Assembly (NCBI GenBank): GCA_033032865.1
Contig: JAWHQI010000148.1
Span: 2,685,501-2,749,500 of the forward strand
Direction: 5' to 3'
Length of the DNA stretch: 64,000 nt
Source: Dactylorhiza incarnata
Lineage: Eukaryota; Streptophyta; Magnoliopsida; Asparagales; Orchidaceae
Position 1 is the first letter of the stretch. The number at the start of each line of letters is the position of its first letter. The translations under genes and the position numbers were made by a program. Of this stretch, positions 31,290 through 42,725 are shown in pieces. Below the pieces are notes generated by a model, which saw only the letters and a program-made list of their open reading frames with translations, was not told the origin of the DNA and ran no database searches.

Positions 31290-32674
31290 GTGCCGAGGGA
31301 GGAGAGCACCCAGGCGGACCTCCTAGCCAAGTTTGGTCCTCGAGCGGGGGGAACGACTTCGGAACTCTTCCGGCCCTCCATCGAGGAGGGAGAGTCGATG
31401 GAAGTGGATCAGCAGGCCTCATGGATGGATCCATTCATCACCTTCCTATCCTCCGGGCAGTTCCCTGGAGAGGGTGTGGACAAGAGGCGCTTCAGGTATA
31501 AGTCCGCATATTACTCTTTGCATGCAGGGGGGCTATATAGAAAGACTCTCTCGGGACTCCTGGCTCGTTGTGTCTCCGAGAAGGAGGTCCCGAGGGTGCT
31601 GGAAGAAATCCACTCCGGGGAATGCGGCAGTCACTCCGGGAGTCGGACCCTGGAAGGGAGGGTGTTGAGACAAGGCTACTTCTGGCCCACTCTCAGCAAG
31701 GATGCAGCAGAGTTCACAAGAAAGTGTCAGAAGTGCCAACTCTATGCTCCGCTCCAACTCCTCCCCGCTCAACGGCTCCAGACCATCACGGCCCCCTGGC
31801 CCTTCGCCATATGGGGTTTGGACCTGGTCGGCCCCTTTCCCCAAGCCAGCGGCCAGAGGAAGTTCCTGCTGGTCATGATCGACTACTTCTCCAAGTGGGT
31901 AGAGGTGAAGGCACTAGCCAAGGTAACCTCTCAGGTTGTAAGGAATTTTGTGTGGGGGGAAATAATCTGCAGACATGGACTCCCTCTAGCCATAGTAACG
32001 GACAATGGGCCACAGTTTGCGAGTGAAGAGTTTGTCGGCTTTTGCACTCAGCTCGGCATTGACCTCAGGTTTGCTTCAGTCCACCACCCGAGGAGCAATG
32101 GGCAAGTGGAGGCGGCGAACAAGATAATCGTCAACCTGCTAAAAAAGAAAGTGGAAAACCTACGAGGAAGTTGGGTGGAACAACTACCCTCCGTCCTCTG
32201 GGCCATGAGGACTACTCCGAACACCGCCACCGGGGAGACTCCATTCAAGCTCTCCCACGGGTCCGAGGCCGTTCTCCCCATAGAGTTCGAGGTAAAGACC
32301 CCCCGGGTGACCGCCGCATGCGAGGGGGATGAAGAGTGGCTAGAAGGTAACAATGCCGAGCAGAGGCTATCCTTGGACCTGGTGGAAGAACTCCGGGACT
32401 TGGCCACCATCAGGCAGGAAGAGGTCAAGAGGCGGATGGCTCGATATTTTGACAAACATATCCGGATCAAACACTTTCAGAAAGTGGACCTAGTCCTGAA
32501 GAAGGTCGATGCGGCCGGCAGAGGGGCCACAGTGGGTAAGCTTAACCCCAACTGGGAAGGCCCATATATTGTAAGCAAGGTACTCAAGTCGGGGGGGTAT
32601 CACCTCCAGGATGTGAAGGGATGCCCCTTGACCGGGCTCGGAGTGGGGATGATTTGAAACGATTCTACCCTTGA
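31290..32674 (+). pseudogene. pol: D integrase
   Basis: Same frame as the second RNase H. HHCC zinc domain (H-S-G-E-C-G-S-H ... CQKCQ) at about residues 109-150 of this frame, then the full catalytic triad: WGLDLVGPFP, VTDNGPQF and NGQVEAANK. A GPY/F-type module follows (NWEGPYIVSKV). The open frame closes at 32657, but the family's usual DLKRFYP ending is legible one frame away and stops at 32672-32674, so a small frameshift lies near 32630. Catalytically the domain looks intact. Confidence 0.88.
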
Positions 32675-32742
32675 AAACTTTTTTGTTGTTATCCAATCAA
32701 CATCTTACTTTCATCTGTTATGCTTTCGACTGCTGTGGTACT

Positions 32743-34096
32743 AAGGTTGAAAATATTGGTGCTGGATTGCCCCAGATCGATTCCGCTCCCGGGCTATCAC
32801 CTAGACGGGGGGTTCTGGTTGATCTCTGGAGAGGCTGGCAAGGTTGGAAATATTGGTTCTGGATTGCCCCAGATCGATTCCGCTCCCGGGCTCTCACCTA
32901 GACGGGGGGTTCTGGTTGATCTCTGGAGAGGCTGGTAAGGTTGGAAATATTGGTGCTGGATTGCCCCAGATCGATTCCGCTCCCGGGCTCTCACCTAGAC
33001 GGGGGGTTCTGGTTGATCTCTGGAGAGGCTGGCAAGGTTGGAAATATTGGTGCTGGATTGCCCCAGATCGATTCCGCTCCCGGGCTCTCACCTAGACGGG
33101 GGGTTCTGGTTGATCTCTGGAGAGGCTGGCAAGGTTGGAAATATTGGTGCTGGATTGCCCCAGATCGATTCCGCTCCCGGGCTCTCACCTAGACGGGGGG
33201 TTCTGGTTGATCTCTGGAGAGGCTGGCAAGGTTGGAAATATTGGTGCTGGATTGCCCCAGATCGATTCCGCTCCCGGGCTCTCACCTAGACGGGGGGTTC
33301 TGGTTGATCTCTGGATAGGCTGGCAAGGTTGGAAATATTGGTGCTGGATTGCCCCAGATCGATTCCGCTCCCGGGCTCTCACCTAGACGGGGGGTTCTGG
33401 TTGATCTCTGGAGAGGCTGGCAAGGTTGGAAATATTGGTGCTGGATTGCCCCAGATCGATTCCTCTCCCGGGCTCTCACCTAGACGGGGGGTTCTGGTTG
33501 ATCTCTGGAGAGGCTGGCAAGGTTGGAAATATTGGTGCTGGATTGCCCCAGATCGATTCCGCTCCCGGGCTCTCACCTAGACGGGGGGTTCTGGTTGATC
33601 TCTGGAGAGGCTGGCAAGGTTGGAAATATTGGTGCTGGATTGCCCCAGATCGATTCCGCTCCCGGGCTCTCACCTAGACGGGGGGTTCTGGTTGATCTCT
33701 GGAGAGGCTGGCAAGGTTGGAAATATTGGTGCTGGATTGCCCCAGATCGATTCCGCTCCCGGGCTCTCACCTAGACGGGGGGTTCTGGTTGATCTCTGGA
33801 GAGGCTGGCAAGGTTGGAAATATTGGTGCTGGATTGCCCCAGATCGATTCTGCTCCCGGGCTCTCACCTAGACGGGGGGTTCTGGTTGATCTCTGGAGAG
33901 GCTGGCAAGGTTGGAAATATTGGTGCTGGATTGCCCCAGATCGATTCCGCTCCCGGGCTCTCACCTAGACGGGGGGTTCTGGTTGATCTCTGGAGAGGCT
34001 GGCAAGGTTGGAAATATTGGTGCTGGATTGCCACAGATCGATTCCGCTCCCGGGCTCTCACCTAGACGGGGGGTTCTGGTTGATCTCTGGAGAGGC
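32743..34096 (+). repeat. 97-bp tandem repeat array, 14 units
   Basis: Unit starts aaggttggaaatattggtg; starts fall at 32743 + 97k for k = 0 to 13. Units 3-14 are almost identical, with single changes (unit 6 tctggatagg, unit 8 gattcctctcc, unit 12 gattctgctcc, unit 14 gccacag). Because 97 is not a multiple of three, every frame and strand shows repeated 65- and 83-codon ORFs, which are artefacts. Arrays in the 3' untranslated part of Tat/Ogre elements are known and can seed satellites. Confidence 0.97.
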
Positions 34097-34603
34097 CGGA
34101 GAACAGGTCTTTGCAATGGCCAACTCCTTCTCGCTCGTTGGGCCGGCTCGCTCGGCTAAAAAAGGTCGCGTACAATACTATGTGATTGGCGAGGGTCCAT
34201 ATCATGCATCTGGTCCTCGGCAAAAAGGTCGCCGGCACTAGGTAAGGAGGGAGCCCTCGCCAAGGGGAAAAAATGCCTTGCGATGCCTAGAGAAAATACG
34301 TGGGATTAAACGGGTAATAATCCTAAGGCAACCAACGAAAGGCCCGAGTAGCCAAAGTACCCTACACCTATCTATTCAATAACGCGTGGAGCGAAAACAA
34401 TCATGGCGTGAATGACCTCCGCGAAGACTGAGGATGAGATAAACAAGGGCGATACATTCAATGCATGAAAATAGCAAGACAGGAAAGGCGAGGCAAGATG
34501 AGCAAAGCAAAATTTGCATTCAACACTTTATAGTTCGGTTACAATTTGTGGCGACCTCGCCAATCAAAAATTACAAACACAAAAGGGGATGTAGCGGCGA
34601 GAT
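34097..34603 (-). other. D spacer between array and antisense gene 2
   Basis: No convincing ORF on either strand. It would form the 3' untranslated region of the minus-strand gene. No poly-A signal assigned. Confidence 0.4.
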
Positions 34604-36555
34604 TCAGGAATCGTCCGCGGATCCTTCCTCTTCGTCACTATCCTTCACTGGCGGAAGAGGGAGGAAGAGCTCCGGGACGATGTCTTCTAGAGTCATGTCG
34701 GCCGCATCATCCGCCAAAAGGCCGATTGCCTTCGCCACCGAGAAAATGTAGCGAGCCGACTCTATCGATCCCACACGGATTTCTTCGTCTCGCGCTCGCC
34801 GGTCTTCTTTCAAACGGCGAGGCGAGGGGGGAACAACGGCGCGGGTAAGGTCGTTGTTTAGGGTCTTCAACTCGGCCACCTCGCTCTCCAAATCCTTGAT
34901 GCGAGCGTTGGCCCTCCCGGCGACCTCGACATCCTGCGAGCAAGTCCAGTTAGAGAGATGAAAGGGCTAGGGAAAAAAGGAAGTGGGGACTGTAGGTGAC
35001 TCACCACCCTACCCTCCGCGGCGAGCAACTTCTCCTTCAGCTGCGTATTCTCGGCAAGAATTCCCTGGTAGGCCCTTGCGAGCTCCACATTCTGAAGCTC
35101 GAGTTGTAAGCAACGCCTCCCCGTCATATGGGCGAGCTCAGAAGAACGCAGTTGGGACCTCGCGCTCTCATAAGCAAGGGTCCTCGCGGTCTCATCCTTG
35201 TAAGATCCCGCATCTTCGCGACCATAGAGTGCGAACGAGAAGGCGAAGGCGTGGCCACTGACGGTCTCCTTCTCCACCCAGGAGGGGAGAATAGAAGAGA
35301 TGTCCACCCTGTTGGTCTCCGGCTTCCAGGTGACGAGGGGCTCGCCAGTCTCGTCCCGACGCCTCTGGCCGAGCCCGAAGTTGTAATGATTCACCGGGAT
35401 GGGGGGGACCGAGGTCCTGACCACCTCCTGGCCAGGCTCTTCGTCCTCGCCCGCCAAGAGACCGGTGAGGTCAAACTCGTCGAAGGAAGCCTCGCGAGGC
35501 TCCTTACTTTTTGACAGAGCGAGCGAGGCCGCGCTTTTCTTGCTTCTCTTTTTTGGCGGAGACTTTGCGGGGGCACCATGACCGCCGGAACCTCCCTGTC
35601 TCTTGCGAGAGGGCTCGGCGGGGGTAACATCGCCTCGGCAGGCTTCCGCCCCCATGGTAGCGAGAGACGTGGTAGCATCGGACTTACGGTTGCTCGCGTA
35701 AGGGGGATGGAGGGTAAGATCTCGCTCGCCTATAAACAGATACGGATGAGTATGACAGGCTAGCGAATTGAGACAAAATGTTAGGCAGGGATCTTTACCT
35801 TCTCCGGCGAGGATTGGAAGCAACGAGTCCAGGTTGCGGCGGAGGTAGACGACCTCGAAGTTCTTCTTATTGAGGAACTGATGGAGGAGGGCTTCATGGC
35901 CGCCGAGGACGGTGGGCCGATAGGTGGTCTCGCCATGTTGGATCGGCGAGAAGGGAATGTTGCCAAAGTTCCCCCTGACGATGATGAACTTTTGGGCCCA
36001 GAAGTGGGCCTTGTTGACGGTCTCAACCACTTTCGGGCCTGTACCCACGAAATAGGCTGTCCCATCCTTGTAGGCGCGGAAGGAGAATACTTTTCTGAAG
36101 ACGGGGAGGCTGAACTCGATTCGCTCCTCGCGGAGGTAGCAAGCGAAAGCAGTGACCACCGCCATGGCGTTGGGTGTGAGCTGGCCGGGAACCACGCCGT
36201 AATGCTTGAGCACCTAACGGGCAGCGAAAACGGGATTAATCCACGCGGTAAGCGAGACTCGAATGGCAAAATAAATAGGAAGTAAGCGAGAACAGTGGTT
36301 ACCTGGCGAACCTCCGGCCACAATGGAAGGCGCAAGCCAACCGCGAAGTGAGCGATGGGGATGGCCAACTCGTCTACCAACGGATCGTTGATCACGTCGT
36401 CCTCGCTAGGGCGGCGTGCCTCGAATGGGGGGGGTGACGTAATCAGCAACCGCGCTGAAGTACTCCTCATCGGTTAAGTTACAATTAAAAAAGCCATGCT
36501 CGGCGAAGGCCTTCGCAACCCTTCGCCGGCCCTCCGATTCCGCATCACCACCCAT
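34604..36555 (-). CDS. D antisense gene 2: Transposase_28-like (putative gypsy-type transposon domain) protein, four predicted exons
   Basis: Predicted exons on the minus strand: 36555-36303, 36213-35799, 35729-35005, 34933-34604, with introns of 89, 69, 71 bp and GT..AG ends; phases agree (0, 1, 0). The domain across exons 1-2 (DPLVDELAIPIAHFAVGLRLPLW; VVPGQLTPNAM; FSLPVFRKVFSF) resembles the family called putative gypsy-type transposon domain in plants. Exon 3 is basic with a KKRSKK cluster, then a coiled-coil-like region; exon 4 is acidic at its end. Exon 1 holds an 8-G run (36427-36434) with one base too many; total exon length is 1723, so minus one gives 574 codons. The 69-bp intron is in frame and may be retained. 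A TATA box lies 115 bp upstream. Function unknown; antisense genes in Tat-lineage elements are known. Confidence 0.7.
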
Positions 36556-36669
36556 CTAGTAAACCTGCGAGAAGTAGAAGAAGGCGAGAACGAGAAACAG
36601 CGAGAGCTCTGCAACAGAAGAAGAAGAGGATCGAGAATAAATGCGGTGGTTGGCTCGATAAAGATCGCG

Positions 36670-36677
36670 TATTTATA
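36670..36677 (-). promoter_or_regulatory. TATA box of antisense gene 2
   Basis: Minus strand TATAAATA, about 115 bp upstream of the ATG at 36555, within a locally AT-rich stretch. Suggests an own promoter opposite to the element's main transcript. Confidence 0.6.
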
Positions 36678-36678
36678 G

Positions 36679-37018
36679 CCAAAACAAAAAAGGCGGGAAG
36701 AAGCCCAAGCGTCAGCGAGCACGCGTATCGACAAAAAACATCACATCATGTCCACAAGCGGGAAAAACCTGCGGGGTCAGTATAAACGACACTTTCGAGA
36801 GATATATTTGGCGAGAACAGAGGGTCCGCACGCGAACAATATGATACGAAAATGAAGTAGACTTGCTAGCGCCACGCGAGAAATAATAAAAAGCGGATAC
36901 CACTTATTGTCAGTAGAAATAAAGCCAACATATGAATGGCAAGTATGCGAGTTGCGAGCCATGGCGAGATTGTCTAAAAGCAGCCACACCCGTTAATAAT
37001 TATTCCACAACAAAACAG
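36679..37018. other. Spacer between the two antisense genes
   Basis: No coding signal. Would hold the 3' end of gene 1 and the upstream region of gene 2. Confidence 0.4.
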
Positions 37019-38184
37019 TTAGCGAGAATCGTGGGGGAGCCATTTCCACCGGCCGCCACCCCGCGACCCGGACCTCGGCGGTACCCTGGAATTATAGTAT
37101 TCTTCCGCCAAACGACCCTCTCGATCCGTGAGATAAGCGTAATCCCTCATCCTCGCTATATGCACTTCCGGCGTCGTAGCGCTCTCATCTTGATCGCGCT
37201 GTCTCGCTTGCCGGAGCCTCGCACATTCCTCCATCAGGACCGCATGTCTATCCTCGGCAGCTTCCCTGTCCCGTCTCGCCTGCATGTTGAGGTCCATCAG
37301 CATTCGCCCATGCTTTCGCAAAAGCTCCGCGGCCCGCTGTTTCATCATCTCAGGATCTCGCGGATCCCCTAAGAAGTCCTCCACCTGATCAGGAAGGGGG
37401 GACATTTCGTCGTCGCCCAATTCGGAATCGGTGTGCGGGTTCTCGGCAGTATCTGCGAGATCTCCCAAGGTCAGATAGTGAGCGAAAGATCACGTAAATT
37501 GTCGGCGAGGTCATAACACTTACCTAGAGGGGGGCGAGAACCCGGAGGTCGGCCCTGAAACACGTTTCCATAATGGGGGTAGAGGGATTTGCCCAGACCG
37601 GCAGGATAGGCTGTACTGTTGGTCGGGGGAATCTTCGGCGGTGCGGGGCCACCCGTCTCCTCGCTCGTGAGGAGCTGGAACCCGGGCTTCTCTACGATTT
37701 GATCTGGAGGAGGCGGAGATGGAGGTCGCGACGACGGGCGGATCGGGGACTTCAGAGGCGGGACTGTAAGAAAATAGTAACAGAGATCATATGTTGACAT
37801 AAATATTACAGCCTGCGAGATCCAGATCGTACCAGTGGTGTCTTTTCCTGCGAAATTCATGTCCACCTGCGGGCTTTTCCGAGACCCCTCAGCACGTTCC
37901 TCACAAATCTCGCTCGGCAAAGTATCCTGCGAGTGAAAATGAATGAAGAGCAATTTATAGACGTGAATTCGAACAACTCATACCTTCTCGGGGCGGCGAT
38001 CATCCGGGGAGGAGTCCAGCGTCACGGAGTCGTCCCCAGAGAGGCGAACCGCCTTCGCCTTCTTGGTTTTTGGCGACTGGGCGGGAGGCTGCCGGTTCAT
38101 CCAGGAGGGTACCCTGGTCGTGGGAGGTAGCCCGCCGGCTCTCATCGCCCTCAGGCGAGCCTCTGCCTCTTCGGAAATCGGCAT
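37019..38184 (-). CDS. D antisense gene 1: unknown protein, four predicted exons
   Basis: Predicted exons on the minus strand: 38184-37984, 37926-37833, 37763-37524, 37452-37019; introns of 57, 69 and 71 bp with GT..AG ends, the third donor being GTAAGT. Exons sum to 969 bp, exactly 323 codons, and all junction phases agree. A longer start at 38235 is possible, but the TATA box at 38251-38258 would place transcription start near 38226, downstream of it, so I prefer the ATG at 38184. The product is Pro/Ser-rich in the middle (SPIRPSSRPPSPPPPD) and ends in a charged helical region (MKQRAAELLRKHGRM) with a basic tail. No family recognised. Its position antisense, next to gene 2, suggests a paired cassette. 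Confidence 0.6.
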
Positions 38185-38250
38185 CTCCCGGCAGCTAGAA
38201 CGGGAAAGGAAGGAAAAGAAGCGACGCGCACCCATGGGGGTTCGGGATGA

Positions 38251-38258
38251 TATTTATA
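38251..38258 (-). promoter_or_regulatory. TATA box of antisense gene 1
   Basis: Minus strand TATAAATA, 67 bp upstream of the preferred ATG at 38184. Confidence 0.6.
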
Positions 38259-38351
38259 TCCTGCATGGTGGGTCCCACAAAAGATTCCTGACAGGTCATC
38301 CAGGAGCGGTCGAATATCAGGGGTTGGACGATTCTTCGCGAAGACATTAGT

Positions 38352-38372
38352 CCTCGCGAAGAGCGGGGATTG
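38352..38372 (+). promoter_or_regulatory. D probable polypurine tract
   Basis: Purine-rich gaagagcgggga just before the 3' LTR start at 38373. Confidence 0.6.
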
Positions 38373-39489
38373 TGTACAACCCCGATATTCGCCGGATAAA
38401 GAAATCAAGCGAGACGGGAGTGGCGAGATCCAGACCTCACTGAGATTAACCTCCAGCCGACGGGACCTCAGCAGACCACCAAAATGGGCTAGCGCGGTCC
38501 TCGCAAGGCAACCCTCCAAAGGGGATGCCGCTGGCGGTATTCGCGAGAGGGCTCGCGAGAGCTCCTTCAGCGGGGTTCTCGCAACGCTACCCCCTAGCGG
38601 AGGGGTCACGGACAGGATCCGCGAGAAGGTAGGCGAGAGCTCCGATCGTAATGTTCTCGCAATCCCTTATCCATAAATCAGTAGGGTCAATTTATCATTT
38701 TACCCTCGGTGGTCTGCCCTTAGCCTCCTCAAGCAGCGGAGCTTGGTTGTTAGCAGACCCACCTGGGGTACAGTTAGCCATTTTGGGGTGCGGATAGCCA
38801 TTTTGGGGCTTGGCCGGGTCGCAATTGGCGAGCCCAACCAGTTGAGGAAGGAGTTCGCTAGGCGAGCCCGCCTAGAGGGAGAGCGGATAGTCATCCTGGG
38901 ACTCGCCGAGGTAGTGCAGGCGAGCGAGCCATGTAATGTGCCGATAATACCTCTGGGGTTCGCCGACCCAGAGGTTCGCGAGCTCCACTCGCGGGGAGGT
39001 CGCGAAGCGGGCTGGCTCGCCCCGTAAGAGTCCAGGAAGGGATTTTTACCAAGAGGCCCCCGGTGGTCTGCGTTTAGCCTCTCCGAACAGCGGAGTTTGG
39101 CTGTTAGCAGACCAATCCGGTGTGCGGATAGTGAGAATGGACAGCGGGATTTGGTTATTGACAGACCACAAAACTAAAATCTATAAATAGACCTCAAAGG
39201 GCACCTTGGAAGAGGACCGGTTCATTATCTTTGAGCTCTTCTCTCCCTAGGTCGCTTTGGTTTCGGCTCTCCAGCTCTCCAAGGTGCCCGAGTCTTAGCT
39301 TTGGCTTGGGAGGGGAAGCGCTCAACGATCTTCCGGGTTAGTGGAGGGACCTCCTCGCTGAGACTAGGGTCTTTGTTCTTTGCTCGAGTCATCAACCTTA
39401 CCTCTCCCGAGGGACCGGTAAGGGCTAGCTGCCCCTCATCTCGGTGAGGGCCCCGAGCTCCACACGAGACCGAGAAATCGGTTTCAACA
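38373..39489 (+). repeat. D 3' LTR
   Basis: 1117 bp, near-identical to 25876-26993 (about a dozen substitutions and a one-base indel seen). TATA at 39182-39190; TSD gcggc follows. Confidence 0.93.
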
Positions 39490-41415
39490 GCGGCTATCAC
39501 CGGCGACAGCGCCAAATTGTACTTTGCGGCCGAAATCGTGGGCATTGATGGAACATTGACTTTGGGGCCTTGTTTTGGACAGAGAGGCTCGGTGGCTGGC
39601 ATAGGGTGGACGAAACTCACTTGAAACCCATTATTCACTAAGGGTTTTAATTAAGAGAGAGGGAGAGCTTTGGAGAAGGAGATCAAATAGTAAACCCTAG
39701 CCTAGAGCTTGGATTTGGTGGAGCTACACCACTCCGATTCCCTCGACGTTGGTGGCTACCCGTAGAGGAGGGCTATACGCTCCTTTCTAACCGTGCCAAA
39801 AATCAAGCCATGGCTTCGAAGAGGCGTCTAAGGGTAACGATCTCTTCTACCCTCATTTGGACGTGTCCTAGTCCATTTCCGAGCATCGTTGAGGCCCCTA
39901 CCAAAAGGGTGAGGTCGTGGCCTCCGACGGGTCGATTCGTGTTATCCCCGTCAAATCTTGCATACATGTAGTGTCCATGCGTTAAATGGGCATAGGCGCG
40001 CTGTGTGAAGCCCATCCGAGACGGTTCGTCCAGATTGGTGATGCTTTTGATATTGTGCGTGCTGGGGGAAAACTCCGTGTTGTTATACTGCTTCGTAGGA
40101 CTAGAGGGTGCTACTGCATGCGCAGCAATGCCCGGGGGTGTGCCCCGGGGAGTACCCGAAGTTAGAAGAAGAAGTGGAGTTCTGTTCACTACGCTGGCGA
40201 TATTGAATATCTCCAGGCGATAGCTCCCAGACTTGGTTCTGGTGATTTTGTGCGTTCTGAGGCAGTGGGAGTGCTACTGCATGTGCAGCAATGCCTAGGG
40301 GTGTGCCCCGGGAAGCACCCACAGCTAGAAGCCAAAATGGGGTTTCTGTGAGCTATCGCCAGGCGTTAGCGTTAACGCCGGCGACAGCTCCCAGACTGAG
40401 TTCTGGTGATGTTGTTGTGTCCACCTATTGAGAGGACCTGAGGCCTGTGTGCCCGACCTGCGAGGGTGTCCTGGTGGATGACTTAGCGGCCCGTAGAGTC
40501 GGCTAATTGAGAGTACCTGGGCTGAGGGGACGCCATACCCGCTTTTCGTGTTGTACAACGAGAGCTGTGAACAACGGGCATTTGGCGAACCTAAAACAGC
40601 ACCATTGCAGCGCCTGATTAGTGAGTCTCGTACAGCATGTCGGGAAGCAATGGGAAAGAGTCTTCGGACTACGGGATGTTCACAATTAAAAGCACGGGAG
40701 AGCCCTGGTATTCGGGCAACCGACTTTAGCCTCGAAGGGCAAAGCCATCGAGAATGGATGGTGGTGGAAGGCAGAGTACACCAAAGAGTGCCTGGGAGCA
40801 TGAGACGTGGAGGCCATTCTCACGTTTGTGATTGTTGCATATGTTTGAACTGTTGTGGGCTTTGCTAGTCGCACTCTTATATATATATATGCTGCTGAGG
40901 TTGTTTTGCAGGGATGGTTAGAACTGCCACCCCCTCGAAGGGGTGGGGCCGTTATAATTTGGTCAGCTTTAGCTGACCGTTGCCCTGTTTTGCCACCGTT
41001 TTTGGTGGGCTTGTTGTACAGGTGCTGGACCGAGCGGGAACATAGCGGGCTCATAGCGGGCTGAAGCCCTTGTGAGGCTGCGGCCTATGAAGGCCTTTTG
41101 TTGTTCTTTTGCTTTTCATGTATGGCCGGCATGCGCGCCGATGTTGGTAAATTGTAAGGCCGTCGTGCCTAAATTTTGTTGTATAAAACATTTCATTCCA
41201 TGTAATAGAAGTGGACATACCCGGGTTCGGGTTTTGTGGTTTATATTTCCTGTCTCTCTCTTTTGCTTCTGCATAGAATGCTCTGAGTTAGGCTTCGTTG
41301 TATAGCGTCGTTCGATATTTCAATTAAGTGACGTTCCTGTTTGTTTTGTAGTATATGGCGTGGGGCCCCGGCCGGACCCTCTGTTATATGCTCCCGAACG
41401 GATGGGGGTGTTACA
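39490..41415 (+). repeat. C solo LTR, right part
   Basis: Starts with D's TSD. Holds a duplicated segment (tgctactgcatg... near 40108 and again near 40269), gcgttaacgccggcg words near 40350-40390, an (AT)n tract at about 40878-40891 and the hairpin GGTCAGC-tttA-GCTGACC near 40960. Scattered short ORFs have no similarity I recognise. Confidence 0.85.
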
Positions 41416-42705
41416 CTGAGGTTTTCTTCTTGCTAAACCATGAGATCAGTCTAGCACCCATGAATTGATAGGTTCTTGAGGTGCTTTTTCTATCCAGCCT
41501 ACATCCAGCATAGTTTGCATCTGAATAGCCAACTAAGTCAAATTCAGATTCCACTGGATACCACAAGCCAAGTTCATGTGTACCCTTCAAATATCTGAGT
41601 ATCCTTTTTAGAGAACTCATGTGGGATTCCTAAGGGTTAACCTGAAACCTAGCACATATATAGGTAGCAAACATTATATCTGGTCAGCTAGCTGTCAGAA
41701 AGAGAAGAGAGCCAATGGCTGCTCTGTCAGTCTTCTGATCAAAGGACTTACCTTTTTCATCTCTATCAAGAACACCATTGGTAACCATGGGGGTTTTCAT
41801 GACAGAGGCATTTTCCATCCCAACCTCTTGATGAGTTCTCTGGTATACTTGGATTGGGATATGAAAATGTCATCTATATTCTGCCTTACTTGGAGGCCTA
41901 GGAAATATGATAATTCCCCCATGCTACTCATTTCAAATCTAGACTGCATTAGATATGCAAACCTTTTACATAGTGTTTGATCTGTTGATCCAAATATAAT
42001 ATCATCTACATATCTGTACTAGTAGGAGCTGATTTTTATGTGCTCTTATGAAGAGCGTTTTATCTACTTTGCCTCTTTCAAAGGAGTGTTCCAGAAGAAG
42101 GGTGGATAAGGTCTCATACCAAGCTCTTGGAGCTTGCTTGAGGCTATACGGTGCTTTATCTAATCTATACACAAAGGAGGGAAAAGATGGATTGACAAAA
42201 CCTGGGGGCTGCTCCACATATACTTCTTCCTGAAGAGTTCCATTTATGAATGCACTCTTCACATCCATCTGATAGACTTTAATCTTCATGTGTGCAACAT
42301 ATGCAAGAAACATTCTGATGGCTTCCAGCTTGCTACTGGAGCAAATGTCTGGTTGAAGTCCATCTCCTCTTCTTTCCTATATCCTTAAGCCACAAGTCTG
42401 GCCTTGTTCCTAACTATGACTCTAGTTGAGTCCATCTTGTTTTTGAATACCTATTTGATTCCTATTACAAGGTAATTCCCAGGTCTCTCAACCAATGTCC
42501 AGACTTTATTCCTTTCAAATTGAGTTAGCTCATCTGTCATTGTAGATATCCAGTGAGGGTCACTGTCAGCTTCTTCAAACTTCTTAGGTTCATACTGTGA
42601 GAAAAAACACGACAACATTGTTTCATGTGTTATCTGATTCCTTTTCTTGACTCCCACTGTCAAATCTCCTATACCCTGTGTTGAAAGATGATCCTTTAGG
42701 GTCAT
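41416..42705 (-). pseudogene. pol: B2 reverse transcriptase and start of RNase H
   Basis: RT pieces: 42705-42451 ([21 protein letters not shown]), then a frameshifted stretch, then 42313-42002 ([36 protein letters not shown]). The catalytic YVDD at about 42010-41995 is broken by an apparent 2-bp loss that merges Q-I-Y-V-D-D into another frame. RNase H begins at 41620 (LKRILRYLKGTHELGLWY, YSDANYAGC.LDRKSTS) and breaks off at C's right TSD. Non-functional. Confidence 0.87.
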
Positions 42706-42725
42706 CCTGGTTCTTATTGAGCTAT

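Larger units (their letters stand above)
25876..39489 (+). mobile_element. D: Ty3/gypsy Tat-like element with antisense genes and a 97-bp array
   Basis: 13.6 kb, LTRs 25876-26993 and 38373-39489 (TGTACAACC...TTTCAACA), TSD GCGGC (25871-25875, 39490-39494). By eye the LTRs differ at only about a dozen positions, so it is a young insertion. Plus-strand gag-protease-RT-RNase H-archaeal-type RNase H-integrase order and motifs indicate the Tat lineage. Downstream are a tandem array and two minus-strand spliced genes, a known habit of this lineage. Confidence 0.93.
25643..41415 (+). mobile_element. C: solo LTR of a Tekay-like Ty3/gypsy element, split by D
   Basis: TGTAAGACC at 25643 and GGTGTTACA ending at 41415 are flanked by the perfect TSD CTGAG (25638-25642 and 41416-41420). 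Without D it is about 2.15 kb and matches, in reverse orientation, the 2.13-kb LTR of E. No internal region, so it is a solo LTR formed by LTR-LTR recombination. It interrupts the RNase H of B2. Confidence 0.9.

Noticed and set aside
32743..34096. Repeated 65- and 83-codon ORFs on both strands, or a CRISPR-like array
   Set aside because: A 97-bp unit shifts frame each time and creates the same ORF repeatedly. There are no unique spacers.
41072..41305. Short ORFs in C and E LTRs
   Set aside because: No similarity, and orientation relative to the LTR promoter varies; expected by chance.
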